Shown here piece after piece: positions 8,804 to 16,943 of a DNA stretch of 49,033 nucleotides. Source of the stretch: an uncultured Pelagibacteraceae bacterium (GTDB taxonomy: Bacteria > Pseudomonadota > Alphaproteobacteria > Pelagibacterales > Pelagibacteraceae); the NCBI GenBank assembly GCA_902600205.1, contig CACKIN010000006.1, positions 1-49,033 on the forward strand. The letters run 5' to 3'. The notes beneath the pieces are model-generated. The model saw nothing but the letters and a program-made list of their open reading frames with translations, made no database searches and was not told the origin of the DNA. Made by a program: the position numbers and the translations under genes. The first letter of the stretch is position 1, and every line of letters starts with the position of its first letter.

Positions 8804-8825
8804 CAGTTAAATAACTCTTAAAATA

Positions 8826-9389
8826 TTATCTAATAAATTTTGTAATTGAAGGAATAATTGCAACTGCTAGTGCAATTTTAAACAATTCACTTGGTAAAAA
8901 AGGATATAAACCCCCAGCAAGTGCCTTGTCATATCCAATAACTGAGCCTAAATAGCCCACCCCAACTATAAAAATAATTGAAGTTGCAATCAGTAGTGAA
9001 ATTAAACTTTTAAAGTATGAGTCGTTAAAATTTCTTTCAGCTAAAAAACCGATAACCCCTGCTGCGATTGTCATTCCATAAAGATATCCTGCAGTAGGAC
9101 CTGTTAAATAAAGTAATCCTCCTCCTTTAGCAAAAACTGGCAGTCCAATAGCTCCCTCGAATAGGTAAAGTAAAAGTGTAAAGAAAGCTAATTTAGAACC
9201 ATAAGTCATTCCAATTATAAATACTGCAAACGTTTGCATAGTCATTGGTACTGGCCAGAATGGCACTTGTACTTTTGATGAAAATGCTAAAATTAATGTA
9301 CCAATCAACATTAAAGAAATATTTTGAAAAAAGGCATTTATTCTATAATCTGAAAGTAAATTTTTTATTAATGTAGAATTATTTTTCAT
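8826..9389 (-). CDS. bioY: BioY biotin transporter (ECF S-component)
   Basis: A 187-residue integral membrane protein with about six hydrophobic segments. Signature BioY elements are present: 'VPFWPVPMTMQTFAVFIIG' (in pieces near residues 43-61), 'LFEGAIGLPVFAKGGG' near 77-92 and 'LTGPTAGYLYGM' near 94-105. BioY binds and imports biotin, alone or with an ECF energising module; no ECF ATPase is in this window. It sits 53 bases downstream of the peptide-type ABC operon on the same strand and upstream of fadN. Biotin feeds acyl-CoA carboxylases, which fits its fatty-acid/acyl-CoA neighbour but may be coincidence. Confidence 0.92.
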   Translation of the reverse strand: MKNNSTLIKNLLSDYRINAFFQNISLMLIGTLILAFSSKVQVPFWPVPMTMQTFAVFIIGMTYGSKLAFFTLLLYLFEGAIGLPVFAKGGGLLYLTGPTAGYLYGMTIAAGVIGFLAERNFNDSYFKSLISLLIATSIIFIVGVGYLGSVIGYDKALAGGLYPFLPSELFKIALAVAIIPSITKFIR

Positions 9390-9442
9390 ACATTATTATT
9401 TAAGCATAAATAAAAAAATTTTGAAATAATAAATTTAATTTT

Positions 9443-11467
9443 TTAAAATTGTTCTTTTTGTAATTCTTTAATAGGTATATGACATCTGATAGCATTACCG
9501 CTATCTGTTAATTGCCATGGTGGTATTTCTTTCTTACAAATATCTCCAACAATTCTGGAGCATCTGCCTTGAAAACTGCATCCTTTCTCAGGAGGTCTTT
9601 CTTCAACAATATCCTCAGCAACTAATTTAGGTTTTATATCTGGATCTGGCTCTAAGACAGCACCCAACAAAACTTCTGTATAAGGGTGAGATGGAAACTT
9701 ATAAACATCATTTGAGGGTCCAACTTCACAAAGCCTTCCTTGATAAAGAACTGCCACTCTATCACTAATTGCTCTTACAACGGCTAAATCATGTGATACA
9801 AAGATATATGTAGTTCCAAAATCTTCTTTTAGTTGTTGTAATAAGTTTAATACGGCAGCTTGTACAGAAACATCTAAAGCAGATGTAACCTCATCACATA
9901 AAATAATATCTGGTTTCGCAGCAAAAGCTCTTGCAACCGCTACTCTTTGTTTTTCACCACCAGATAGTTGTCTTGGGTATCTAGACGTATAAAATTCTCC
10001 AAGTCTTACTTTTTGCAATAGGTCTATAATATTTTTTTTTAATTCTTCACCTTTTAATCCAAAATACAATTTTAATGGTTGTGCAATAATCTCTTCTACC
10101 GTGTGGTTAGGGTTTAAAGACTCATCTGGATTTTGAAATATTAATTGAATAATTCTTAAATCATTGGGATCTCTTTCTTTCAAATCAGACGATAAATTTC
10201 TATTTTCATCGAACCTTATTAAACCATCTTTGGTTCTAAGTAGTCCAGCAATAGATTTCAGGATTGTTGATTTTCCACTTCCTGACTCTCCTACTAAAGC
10301 TATTGTCTCTCCCTTTTTGATATTAATGTTAATATCTTTTACTGTAGGGTTATTGTCTGAAATTCTATTGAAAACTTGATCTAAAAGTTTTTGTTTTGCG
10401 TAACTAATAGATACTTCTGATAAATTTAATATTTCTTTATCTTGTGATTTATTTTTAATTTTATTAACTGTTTGGCTTACTTGACTCTCTTTAACAAGTT
10501 TTTCATAATTAAAACATCTAACACTAGTATTTAAATCTTCTAAAAATTCTAATTGAGGAGAATTATGTTTGCAATTCTCATCTGAAAAATTACATCTATC
10601 AAAAAAACTACAACCGCCTTGAATTGTACCTGGTTGAGGTTGACTACCCGGCATTGAATCTGGGAGTCCAGCTAGTGACAATTTTGGAATAGATTTAAGC
10701 AAACCATGGGTATAGGGATGGATGGGTCTTTTTAGGATATCTCTTGAGGGGCCTTCTAAAACAATTTCTCCTGAATACATTACAATAATTCTATCACTCA
10801 CTTGAGCAATAGCTCCAAGGTCATGGCTCACATAAACCATTGATGTTCCAGTATCTTTCGCAATAAAATTGAGAAGTTCTAATACATGAGCTTGAGTTGT
10901 TACATCTAATCCAGTTGTTGGCTCATCTAAAAGAAGTAAATCTGGAGTTCCAGCTAAAGCCATAGCTACAGCAACTCTTTGTTGTTGTCCTCCTGAAAGT
11001 TCATGAGGATATCTAAGGGCAATTGTTTCCGGTGAAGGAAGTCTAACTTTATTCAATAGTTCTGAAATTTTTTTTTCTCTCTCTTTTTCATTTAAATCAG
11101 AGTGTAATTGTAAAGCTTCATCAATTTGATAACCTATTTTTAAGTTTGGTGTTAATGCTTGACCTGCATTCTGTGGTATCATTGCTATTTTTCTACCTCT
11201 GATTTTTTCTAAATCTTTACTTTTCATTTTCAGTAGATTTGACGAGTTAAACTGACATTCTCCTCCAATTGTATAGAGTCCATGCTTAACATATCCCATC
11301 ATTGCTAATGCCAATGTGCTTTTTCCTGAACCAGATTCACCTACAATTCCAACTGTCTCGCCTTTTTTAATATTTGTACTTATATTTTTTAAAATTAAAA
11401 TTTCTTCGCCTTTTTTGCTTCTAAATCCAATAGATAAATTTTTAACTTTTTGAATTGTATCAGTCAT
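9443..11467 (-). CDS. Fused double ATPase of a peptide-type ABC importer (DppD-DppF fusion)
   Basis: A 674-residue cytoplasmic ATPase with two complete nucleotide-binding domains. The first has Walker A GESGSGKST at 43-51, signature 'LSGGQQQRVAVA' near 157 and 'LLLLDEPTTGLD'. The second has another GESGSGKST near 393, 'LSGGEKQRVAVARA' near 505 and 'DEVTSALD' (Val instead of Pro after Glu). Each half ends in the oligopeptide-type C-terminal extension with a cysteine cluster ('GGCSFFDRC' and 'GCSFQGRC'). Separate D and F proteins of classic Dpp/Opp systems are fused here. It starts 2 bases after the DppC-like permease stop. It energises uptake of peptides or other large solutes. Confidence 0.92.
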   Translation of the reverse strand: MTDTIQKVKNLSIGFRSKKGEEILILKNISTNIKKGETVGIVGESGSGKSTLALAMMGYVKHGLYTIGGECQFNSSNLLKMKSKDLEKIRGRKIAMIPQNAGQALTPNLKIGYQIDEALQLHSDLNEKEREKKISELLNKVRLPSPETIALRYPHELSGGQQQRVAVAMALAGTPDLLLLDEPTTGLDVTTQAHVLELLNFIAKDTGTSMVYVSHDLGAIAQVSDRIIVMYSGEIVLEGPSRDILKRPIHPYTHGLLKSIPKLSLAGLPDSMPGSQPQPGTIQGGCSFFDRCNFSDENCKHNSPQLEFLEDLNTSVRCFNYEKLVKESQVSQTVNKIKNKSQDKEILNLSEVSISYAKQKLLDQVFNRISDNNPTVKDININIKKGETIALVGESGSGKSTILKSIAGLLRTKDGLIRFDENRNLSSDLKERDPNDLRIIQLIFQNPDESLNPNHTVEEIIAQPLKLYFGLKGEELKKNIIDLLQKVRLGEFYTSRYPRQLSGGEKQRVAVARAFAAKPDIILCDEVTSALDVSVQAAVLNLLQQLKEDFGTTYIFVSHDLAVVRAISDRVAVLYQGRLCEVGPSNDVYKFPSHPYTEVLLGAVLEPDPDIKPKLVAEDIVEERPPEKGCSFQGRCSRIVGDICKKEIPPWQLTDSGNAIRCHIPIKELQKEQF

Positions 11468-11469
11468 TA

Positions 11470-12363
11470 TTAAACAGGAGCTTTAGTTGATCTATCTATG
11501 CCTAAAGCTTTAGCAAAAGCGTCTGCTGTTAAATTAATACCTATAATTAAACTACTTAATCCAACAATTGGTGCTATTACTGCCCAATAAGCAAAAGACA
11601 TCAAACCTCTTGCATTTGATATCATTAATCCCCAGTCTGGAGTTGGAGGGCTAACCCCAAAACCTAAAAAAGATAAAGAACTAAAACCAAGTAACATCCA
11701 TGACCATCGCATTGCTCCTTCAACTAAAATTGCATCTCTTACATTAGGAATTATTTCATTCCAAATAATTGAAAAATTACTGTGTCCCCTTGCTCTTGCA
11801 GAGACTATAAAGTCTTTTGCGATCACATCATGTGTTGCTGCTCTTGCAACTCTTACAATTCCCTTACCATAAAAAAAACCTAAAGCAGGTATCAATACTT
11901 CAGTAGATGTACCTAACAAAGATACAATCAATAACATTGCTAAAATCCATGGAATAGATAAGAACGCATCTACAATCCTCATAACTACATCATCTATTTT
12001 TCCTCCAACCAATCCACAAAATATTCCTAAAAGACCACCCCACAATAATGCTATTAAAGATCCAAAGAAAGTTATTGTGAGAGCCGTTCTTCCCCCTAAA
12101 ATTGTTCTAGTAAAAACATCTCTTCCAAGATCATCTGTTCCAAACCAATATTCAGCTGAAGGAGCCTGTAGCATTAAAGTTGGATCTATAGCTTTAAAAT
12201 CATGTGGAGCAATATAAGGACTTATAAATGCAAGAATAATATGAAAAACTAAAATACTGAGGCCGATAAGTCCAGATGGTCTAGAAGCCATTGTAATTAT
12301 AATTTCAGATAATTTTGCAAAAGCACTTTTCTTCTCCTCTTTATAAATATTATCCACTTTCAT
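11470..12363 (-). CDS. dppC: Peptide-type ABC permease, DppC family
   Basis: A 297-residue inner-membrane permease. The N-terminal membrane segment (about 31-51) is followed by 'YWFGTDDLGRDVFTRTILGGR' in the usual OppC/DppC place and a BPD_transp_1 domain with the EAA-type ATPase-contact loop 'SARARGHSNFSIIWNEIIPNVRDAI'. The C-terminus has 'GFGVSPPTPDWGLMI', also diagnostic. It pairs with the DppB-like permease (1-base gap upstream) and the fused ATPase (2-base gap downstream). The N-terminal cytoplasmic tail is longer than in some homologs. Identification of the family is firm; the solute is unknown. Confidence 0.92.
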   Translation of the reverse strand: MKVDNIYKEEKKSAFAKLSEIIITMASRPSGLIGLSILVFHIILAFISPYIAPHDFKAIDPTLMLQAPSAEYWFGTDDLGRDVFTRTILGGRTALTITFFGSLIALLWGGLLGIFCGLVGGKIDDVVMRIVDAFLSIPWILAMLLIVSLLGTSTEVLIPALGFFYGKGIVRVARAATHDVIAKDFIVSARARGHSNFSIIWNEIIPNVRDAILVEGAMRWSWMLLGFSSLSFLGFGVSPPTPDWGLMISNARGLMSFAYWAVIAPIVGLSSLIIGINLTADAFAKALGIDRSTKAPV

Positions 12364-12364
12364 A

Positions 12365-13321
12365 TTATTTTCTTATCTGTAAAGTTTTTAATCTAGGGTT
12401 AAGCATTAGCGTCAATAGATCAGCTAATAAATTTATACTTACATAGATAGAAGCAAGAATTATCGCTAATGCTTGCACTGTTGGTAAGTCTCTGTTTGAA
12501 ATTGATTCAATTACTAATCTTCCAAGACCAGGGTAATTAAACACAACTTCAGTTACTACAACTCCACCTAAAAGCCATGCAATAGTTAAGGCTACTACAT
12601 TAATAGCAGGTAATAAAGCGTTTGGTAAAACATGTTTGAAAACCATTTTCCAATAAGGAACTCCTTTTAAAATTGCCATTTGAACATACTCACTTGCCAT
12701 TACTTGAATTACACTCGATCTTACCATTCGCGCCATGTGAGCTGTCATAATCATCGCTATAGCAACAACTGGTAAAATTATATTTGGTAACAACTCTAAG
12801 AAAGATACATCGGTTGGAACTATTACAATACCAGGCAACCACTCAAGCCATATTGCAATAATTAAAATTAACAAAGTAGCACTGATAAATTCTGGAATAG
12901 TCATTGCAAATATTGTAACTGTTGAAATTGCAACATCGGGTAACTTGTCTCTCCACAAAGCAGTAATAATTCCTAAAATTAAAGCTATTGGAATACCTAT
13001 AAAAATTGCAGCTGATGCCAATACCAATGAATTTTTAATTCTAGGTCCTAAAACGTCTTTAATTGGCATCTCTCCACTTAAAGAATAACCAAAGTCTCCT
13101 TGAATAGCGTTTAATGCCCACGATACATATCTTTCATATGCAGGAACATTTAAACCAAGTCTTCTGTAGCAAGCTTCTAATTGCTCCCCAAAAGCCTGCC
13201 TTTCTAGATAAGTTGTGCAAGCATCCCCAGGTAAAACTTCAGTGCCTACAAATGTAATTATAGATACAATAAATAAGGTAATAAAACCTAATAAAATTCT
13301 CTTTATAATTAAAAAAAGCAT
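12365..13321 (-). CDS. dppB: Peptide-type ABC permease, DppB family
   Basis: A 318-residue inner-membrane permease. The N-terminal segment 'IIKRILLGFITLFIVSIITFV' is the usual DppB opening; a periplasmic region with two cysteines ('GDACTTYL' and 'EACYRRLGLN') follows; and the BPD_transp_1 domain carries the loop 'MASEYVQMAILKGVPYWKMVFKHVLPNALLP'. The C-terminus 'FNYPGLGRLVIESISNRDLPTVQ' is the family's diagnostic ending. It is separated from the upstream binding-protein gene by 82 bases containing a strong hairpin, which probably sets a lower expression level for this and the following genes. Confidence 0.92.
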   Translation of the reverse strand: MLFLIIKRILLGFITLFIVSIITFVGTEVLPGDACTTYLERQAFGEQLEACYRRLGLNVPAYERYVSWALNAIQGDFGYSLSGEMPIKDVLGPRIKNSLVLASAAIFIGIPIALILGIITALWRDKLPDVAISTVTIFAMTIPEFISATLLILIIAIWLEWLPGIVIVPTDVSFLELLPNIILPVVAIAMIMTAHMARMVRSSVIQVMASEYVQMAILKGVPYWKMVFKHVLPNALLPAINVVALTIAWLLGGVVVTEVVFNYPGLGRLVIESISNRDLPTVQALAIILASIYVSINLLADLLTLMLNPRLKTLQIRK

Positions 13322-13363
13322 AACAATATTAAATTTTAAATTATTTATTTTGAAATGAAAGAG

Positions 13364-13395
13364 GTTTTACAGGCCTACTTAAAGGCCTGTAAAAC
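13364..13395 (-). terminator. Strong intergenic hairpin after the binding-protein gene (attenuator or 3'-end stabiliser)
   Basis: A perfect 13-bp inverted repeat: arm GTTTTACAGGCCT at 13364-13376, 6-base loop, and its complement at 13383-13395. On the minus strand it lies 8 bases after the binding-protein stop and about 42 bases before the DppB-like start. What follows the stem (CTCTTTCATTT) is only partly T-rich, so it is better read as an attenuator or mRNA-protecting stem than a full terminator. Confidence 0.7.
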
Positions 13396-13403
13396 AAAAG
13401 TTA

Positions 13404-14891
13404 TTACTGAACGCTTACTGTGTGCCATCTAATTGAAAAATACTCAACTTCGTCAAGATTTTTCACTCTAGAAGATGTAACAACAAGTCGAGACACATGG
13501 TAAGGAATCATTGTTCCAGACTCTTCCCATAATGTTTTTTGAGCATTAATGTATGCTGCTTTTCTTTTGCTAAATTTTAACTCACCTCTTGCGTCAGCTA
13601 AATTCTTATCAAAAGAAGCACTTTTATAGTATGACTCGTTCCATTTTGCTTCACTATGATAAGCTTCATGCAAAATACTATCTGCTGGTCTCTCATTCCA
13701 ACGTGTCATTGCTACAGCTTTTTTCATCCAAGTTTCATTCCAATAACTTTTTGAAGGAGTCATTTGAATATCTGCTCTGATATTAGCTTTAGCAAATTGT
13801 TGTTGCAAAACCTCAGCAATAGTTGGCCAAGTTGGTTCTTTTGTAGATACATGAATTGTGAAATCAATACCATCTGGGTAACCTGCTTCTGCAAGTAATT
13901 TTTTTGCTGTAGCTGGTTGCGGTGGACACTTCTTATTCATTCTATATTGATCTGATGGTGCAACAGGAGTATCGCAAGATACAGTTGCCGCTCCAGCCAT
14001 AACAAGATCAACTAATTCTTGTCTATCCACAGCTATTCTGACAGCTTTTCTTACTCTAGGGTCATCAAATGGAGCTACGTCAGTTCTCATTACCATACCT
14101 CTCCAGTTTCCTGTAGGTATAACTGAAACGTTAAATTTTGAATTACCATCAAATATTTTTTTCTGATTGAATGGAACATATCTATTCATATCTATTTGAC
14201 CTGTCAGCAAGGCTTGAATTCTAGCTTGACCATCTGGGATAGCTATTACATGTACCTCAGCAAGTTTTGGTGCTCCTTCCCAATAATTTGGGTTAGCTTT
14301 AAGAATTGTAGTTCCTTCAGCATCAAATTTATCAACCATAAACGGTCCAGTTCCAATACCTGTTTTCCCAATAGTATCGCCAGATCCATTTGGTATCATT
14401 CTTAATCTATAATCAGTTAATAAAAGTGGAAAATCTGCGAATGATGTGTTCAACTTTATTTTTACTGTATGTGAGTCAACAACTTCAATATCTGTTACTG
14501 CACTCATGCTCTTCTTAGCAGGCGACCCAATTTCAGGATCTTTAACTCTCATCAAAGAGTATTTTACATCCTCTGCATCAAAATCAGATCCATCATGGAA
14601 TTTAACACCTTTTCTTAAATTAAAAGTCCACTCTGTTGCATCTGAGTTACCTGACCAGTCAGTAGCTAACTCGGGAGAAGTAACTCCTTTAAGATCTTTT
14701 CTAACAAGACGGTTTTGAGTCATTATTACTACTTGAAATAGTCTTCCTTTAGTAATTGCATCTAAATTTGTATCTTTTCCAAAACCAAGATCATGAGATA
14801 ATTTAAAAACCCCACTTGAAGCGTTGGCAAATGAAAATGTTACAAATAGTGTTACCAATGAAATTGATATCAATTTTAAAATGTTTTTCAT
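13404..14891 (-). CDS. dppA: Periplasmic solute-binding protein of the peptide-type ABC importer (SBP_bac_5)
   Basis: A 495-residue extracytoplasmic binding protein with a Sec signal peptide (about residues 1-24, ending 'FANA'). No lipobox cysteine is seen, so it should be free in the periplasm. Family 5 binding-protein features include 'LATDWSGNSDATEWTFNLRKGVKFHDGSDFDAEDVKYSL' near residues 73-111, 'GTGPFMVDKF' and 'DDPRVRKAVRIAVDR'. It is the first gene of the operon, preceded by a good Shine-Dalgarno and a plausible promoter, and is followed by a strong hairpin, consistent with the binding protein being made in excess over the membrane parts. The ligand may be peptides or another compound carried by this family. 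Confidence 0.93.
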   Translation of the reverse strand: MKNILKLISISLVTLFVTFSFANASSGVFKLSHDLGFGKDTNLDAITKGRLFQVVIMTQNRLVRKDLKGVTSPELATDWSGNSDATEWTFNLRKGVKFHDGSDFDAEDVKYSLMRVKDPEIGSPAKKSMSAVTDIEVVDSHTVKIKLNTSFADFPLLLTDYRLRMIPNGSGDTIGKTGIGTGPFMVDKFDAEGTTILKANPNYWEGAPKLAEVHVIAIPDGQARIQALLTGQIDMNRYVPFNQKKIFDGNSKFNVSVIPTGNWRGMVMRTDVAPFDDPRVRKAVRIAVDRQELVDLVMAGAATVSCDTPVAPSDQYRMNKKCPPQPATAKKLLAEAGYPDGIDFTIHVSTKEPTWPTIAEVLQQQFAKANIRADIQMTPSKSYWNETWMKKAVAMTRWNERPADSILHEAYHSEAKWNESYYKSASFDKNLADARGELKFSKRKAAYINAQKTLWEESGTMIPYHVSRLVVTSSRVKNLDEVEYFSIRWHTVSVQ

Positions 14892-14895
14892 AATT

Positions 14896-14903
14896 TCCTC
14901 TCT
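14896..14903 (-). promoter_or_regulatory. Strong Shine-Dalgarno of the peptide-type binding protein
   Basis: AGAGAGGA on the minus strand, 4 bases upstream of the ATG at 14891. Most genes in the window lack such a site. The same AGAGGA core precedes the betaine-binding protein gene at 44015. Confidence 0.7.
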
Positions 14904-14924
14904 TTAAAAAAACAAAAGGTAACA

Positions 14925-14951
14925 ATTAGATACTTATATAGCAACAGTCAA
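14925..14951 (-). promoter_or_regulatory. Candidate promoter for the peptide-type ABC operon
   Basis: A TTGACT box (14951-14946) with TCTAAT (14930-14925) 15 bases downstream on the minus strand, in the 116-base divergent region between the binding-protein gene and the GcvT-like operon. The spacer is short for a sigma-70 promoter, so this is tentative. Confidence 0.35.
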
Positions 14952-15007
14952 AATGGACATTTTTTATTTATTTTATTGGTGTATTCTGATTATCTACAAA
15001 AATAGTA

Positions 15008-16225
15008 ATGAACAATTTAATCAATAAATATAGGTTTACTGTAAAGCCAGTTAGCCTTGAAAATTCCAATTCATTAGAGCTTGCAAGATCAATTCAGGTT
15101 CACCCCTTAACCTATCAAGAATTGCCATATGATCCAGAATATTCAAATTACGCAGGAAGATTAACACTTGAAAAATTATCTAATGTTAGTTCTGAAGAAA
15201 TGTATTGGAAGGCGAGGAGAGAAATTATTTTTAGGCATACAGGAGAACATCCATTTGAAATATCTGGACCAGATTCATTAAAATTTTTACAAAAAATATT
15301 TCCGAGAGATATTTCAAAAATCGCTGTAGGAAGATGTTCTTATCAATTTGCTTGTTATCATGATGGTGGGATGATTACGGATGGTATACTTTTAAGAATT
15401 GATAAAGATAAATATTGGTTTGCGCAAGCTGATGGTGACCTATTTTCTTGGTACAAAGCACATTCTAAAAATTTGAATGTAGAAATTAACGATCCAAATG
15501 TTTGGGTAAGTCAAGTTCAAGGCCCATTATCCATGAAACTACTTGAAAATTTAAGTAATGGTTTTTCAGAGAACGATTGGAAATATTTTGATTGGAAAGA
15601 GTTACAAATTTTAGATCAAAAAGTAATAGTAAGCAGAAGTGGTTTTACTAATGAACTTGGTTGGGAAATTTATTTTAGGCCAGAAAATCAAACAGAGAAA
15701 ATTGGTGATTATATTCTTGAGCAAGGAAAAAAATTAGGTATGATTTTGGTGGCTACACCAGGATTTAGATGTAGAAGAATTGAAGCTGGACTTTTATCTG
15801 CTGGACAAGATTTTTCAAAAAATACCAATCCTTTTTCAGTTGGCCTTGGAAGATTTATAAATTTTGATAAAGAGGATTTTATTGGAAAAGATGCACTTAT
15901 GTCATCAGAGAAAAAATGTAAGACTTGGGGAATTCGGGTTATGTCTGGAACTGCAATTAAAGGAGAGAGTATCAAATTAAATGAAAAAGAGATTGGTAAA
16001 ATAACCTCAAGCACATGGTCACCTTATCAAGTTTGCGGTGTTGGTATAGTGCACCTTAATAATCATGAAAATGGACCAGGTGATATAGTTTATGTTAAAT
16101 GCACAGACGGAAAATTACATAAAGGTCAAATCTGTAAATTACCAATGTATGATGAAAAGGGAGAAATAGTAAGAGGTATAGACAGAAATATCCCAAATGA
16201 ACCAAAACCTTGGGTTGGTGTTTAA
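15008..16225 (+). CDS. GcvT-like folate-dependent methyl/aminomethyltransferase
   Basis: A 405-residue protein of the GcvT/DmdA/sarcosine-oxidase-C fold, which moves a methyl or one-carbon group from a substrate to tetrahydrofolate. Family pieces: 'EISGPDSLKFLQKIFPRDISKIAVGRC' in two parts near 82-108, 'GGMITDGILLRI' near 119-130, 'WVSQVQGPLSM' near 165, 'SRSGFTNELGWEIYF' near 207-221 and 'CRRIEAGLLSAGQDF' near 257-271. An extra N-terminal region of about 75 residues precedes the fold. It is clearly different from the DmdA-like protein later in the operon. It is the first gene of the seven-gene unit, 26 bases before the peptidase E-like gene. The methylated substrate is unknown; glycine-cleavage T protein is unlikely because no gcvH or gcvP is nearby. 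Confidence 0.75.
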   Translation: MNNLINKYRFTVKPVSLENSNSLELARSIQVHPLTYQELPYDPEYSNYAGRLTLEKLSNVSSEEMYWKARREIIFRHTGEHPFEISGPDSLKFLQKIFPRDISKIAVGRCSYQFACYHDGGMITDGILLRIDKDKYWFAQADGDLFSWYKAHSKNLNVEINDPNVWVSQVQGPLSMKLLENLSNGFSENDWKYFDWKELQILDQKVIVSRSGFTNELGWEIYFRPENQTEKIGDYILEQGKKLGMILVATPGFRCRRIEAGLLSAGQDFSKNTNPFSVGLGRFINFDKEDFIGKDALMSSEKKCKTWGIRVMSGTAIKGESIKLNEKEIGKITSSTWSPYQVCGVGIVHLNNHENGPGDIVYVKCTDGKLHKGQICKLPMYDEKGEIVRGIDRNIPNEPKPWVGV

Positions 16226-16250
16226 GCTTAAATTGTTAAAAATATAATTA

Positions 16251-16943
16251 GTGAATATAAAAAAAAAAATAATTACTATTGGGGGAGGAGGGTTTACTCA
16301 TAACCAAGATGATGATCAGGAACAATTCATTTTAGAATGTATTAACAAAGAAAATTGCTCATTAGGATTTTTGCCAACAGCTAGTAACGATGACTCAAGC
16401 AAAACTAAGCTCTTTTATAAAAGATTTGAAGTTTCAGGTTTAAATGTGTCTCACTTTAATCTTATCTCCAGCGTAAAAGGTTTTGAAAATTGGCTTTCAA
16501 ATCTTGATGTAGTTTATGTTGGTGGTGGAAATACAAAATTCATGCTCAAATATTGGAAAGAAAATAATTTAATTGGGCTTTTTAAAGAAGTCTACAATTC
16601 AGGTACAATTCTATCAGGTATAAGTGCTGGTGCCGCGTGTTGGTTCGATTGCTTTCTAACTGACTCAGATGGACCTGGATTTAAATCTATGAATGGCATT
16701 GGATTATTATCTGGAAGTTTTACACCACATTATTCGGACTCAAAAAGAGCGGAAAAATATAGAGAAAATATTAAAAACAAAAATTTGCCTAATGGTATTG
16801 CTGTTGATGATGGTGTTGCAGTACTTTTTATTGACGGAAAACCAACAGAGGTTTATTCTTCTAGAAAAGGTCATAATGCTTATTTTGTTAATCAAAATAA
16901 ACAATTTAACTTAAAAGAATACATTAAAATGAACAATGAGTGA
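16251..16943 (+). CDS. Peptidase E-like protein (S51, class I amidotransferase-like fold)
   Basis: A 230-residue cytoplasmic protein starting with GTG. The nucleophile motif 'SGISAGAACW' places the catalytic Ser at 125, and 'GSFTPHYSD' gives the His at 160; 'VYVGGGNTKFML' near 88-99 is also typical of S51. Classic PepE hydrolyses alpha-aspartyl dipeptides; homologs include cyanophycinases, so cleavage of an Asp- or amide-linked substrate is reasonable. It overlaps the FMN oxidase gene by 8 bases, which implies translational coupling and a connected function. Its presence in a methyl/2-hydroxyacid operon is unusual and may mean that the substrate arrives as a conjugate that must first be hydrolysed. 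Confidence 0.75.
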   Translation: MNIKKKIITIGGGGFTHNQDDDQEQFILECINKENCSLGFLPTASNDDSSKTKLFYKRFEVSGLNVSHFNLISSVKGFENWLSNLDVVYVGGGNTKFMLKYWKENNLIGLFKEVYNSGTILSGISAGAACWFDCFLTDSDGPGFKSMNGIGLLSGSFTPHYSDSKRAEKYRENIKNKNLPNGIAVDDGVAVLFIDGKPTEVYSSRKGHNAYFVNQNKQFNLKEYIKMNNE

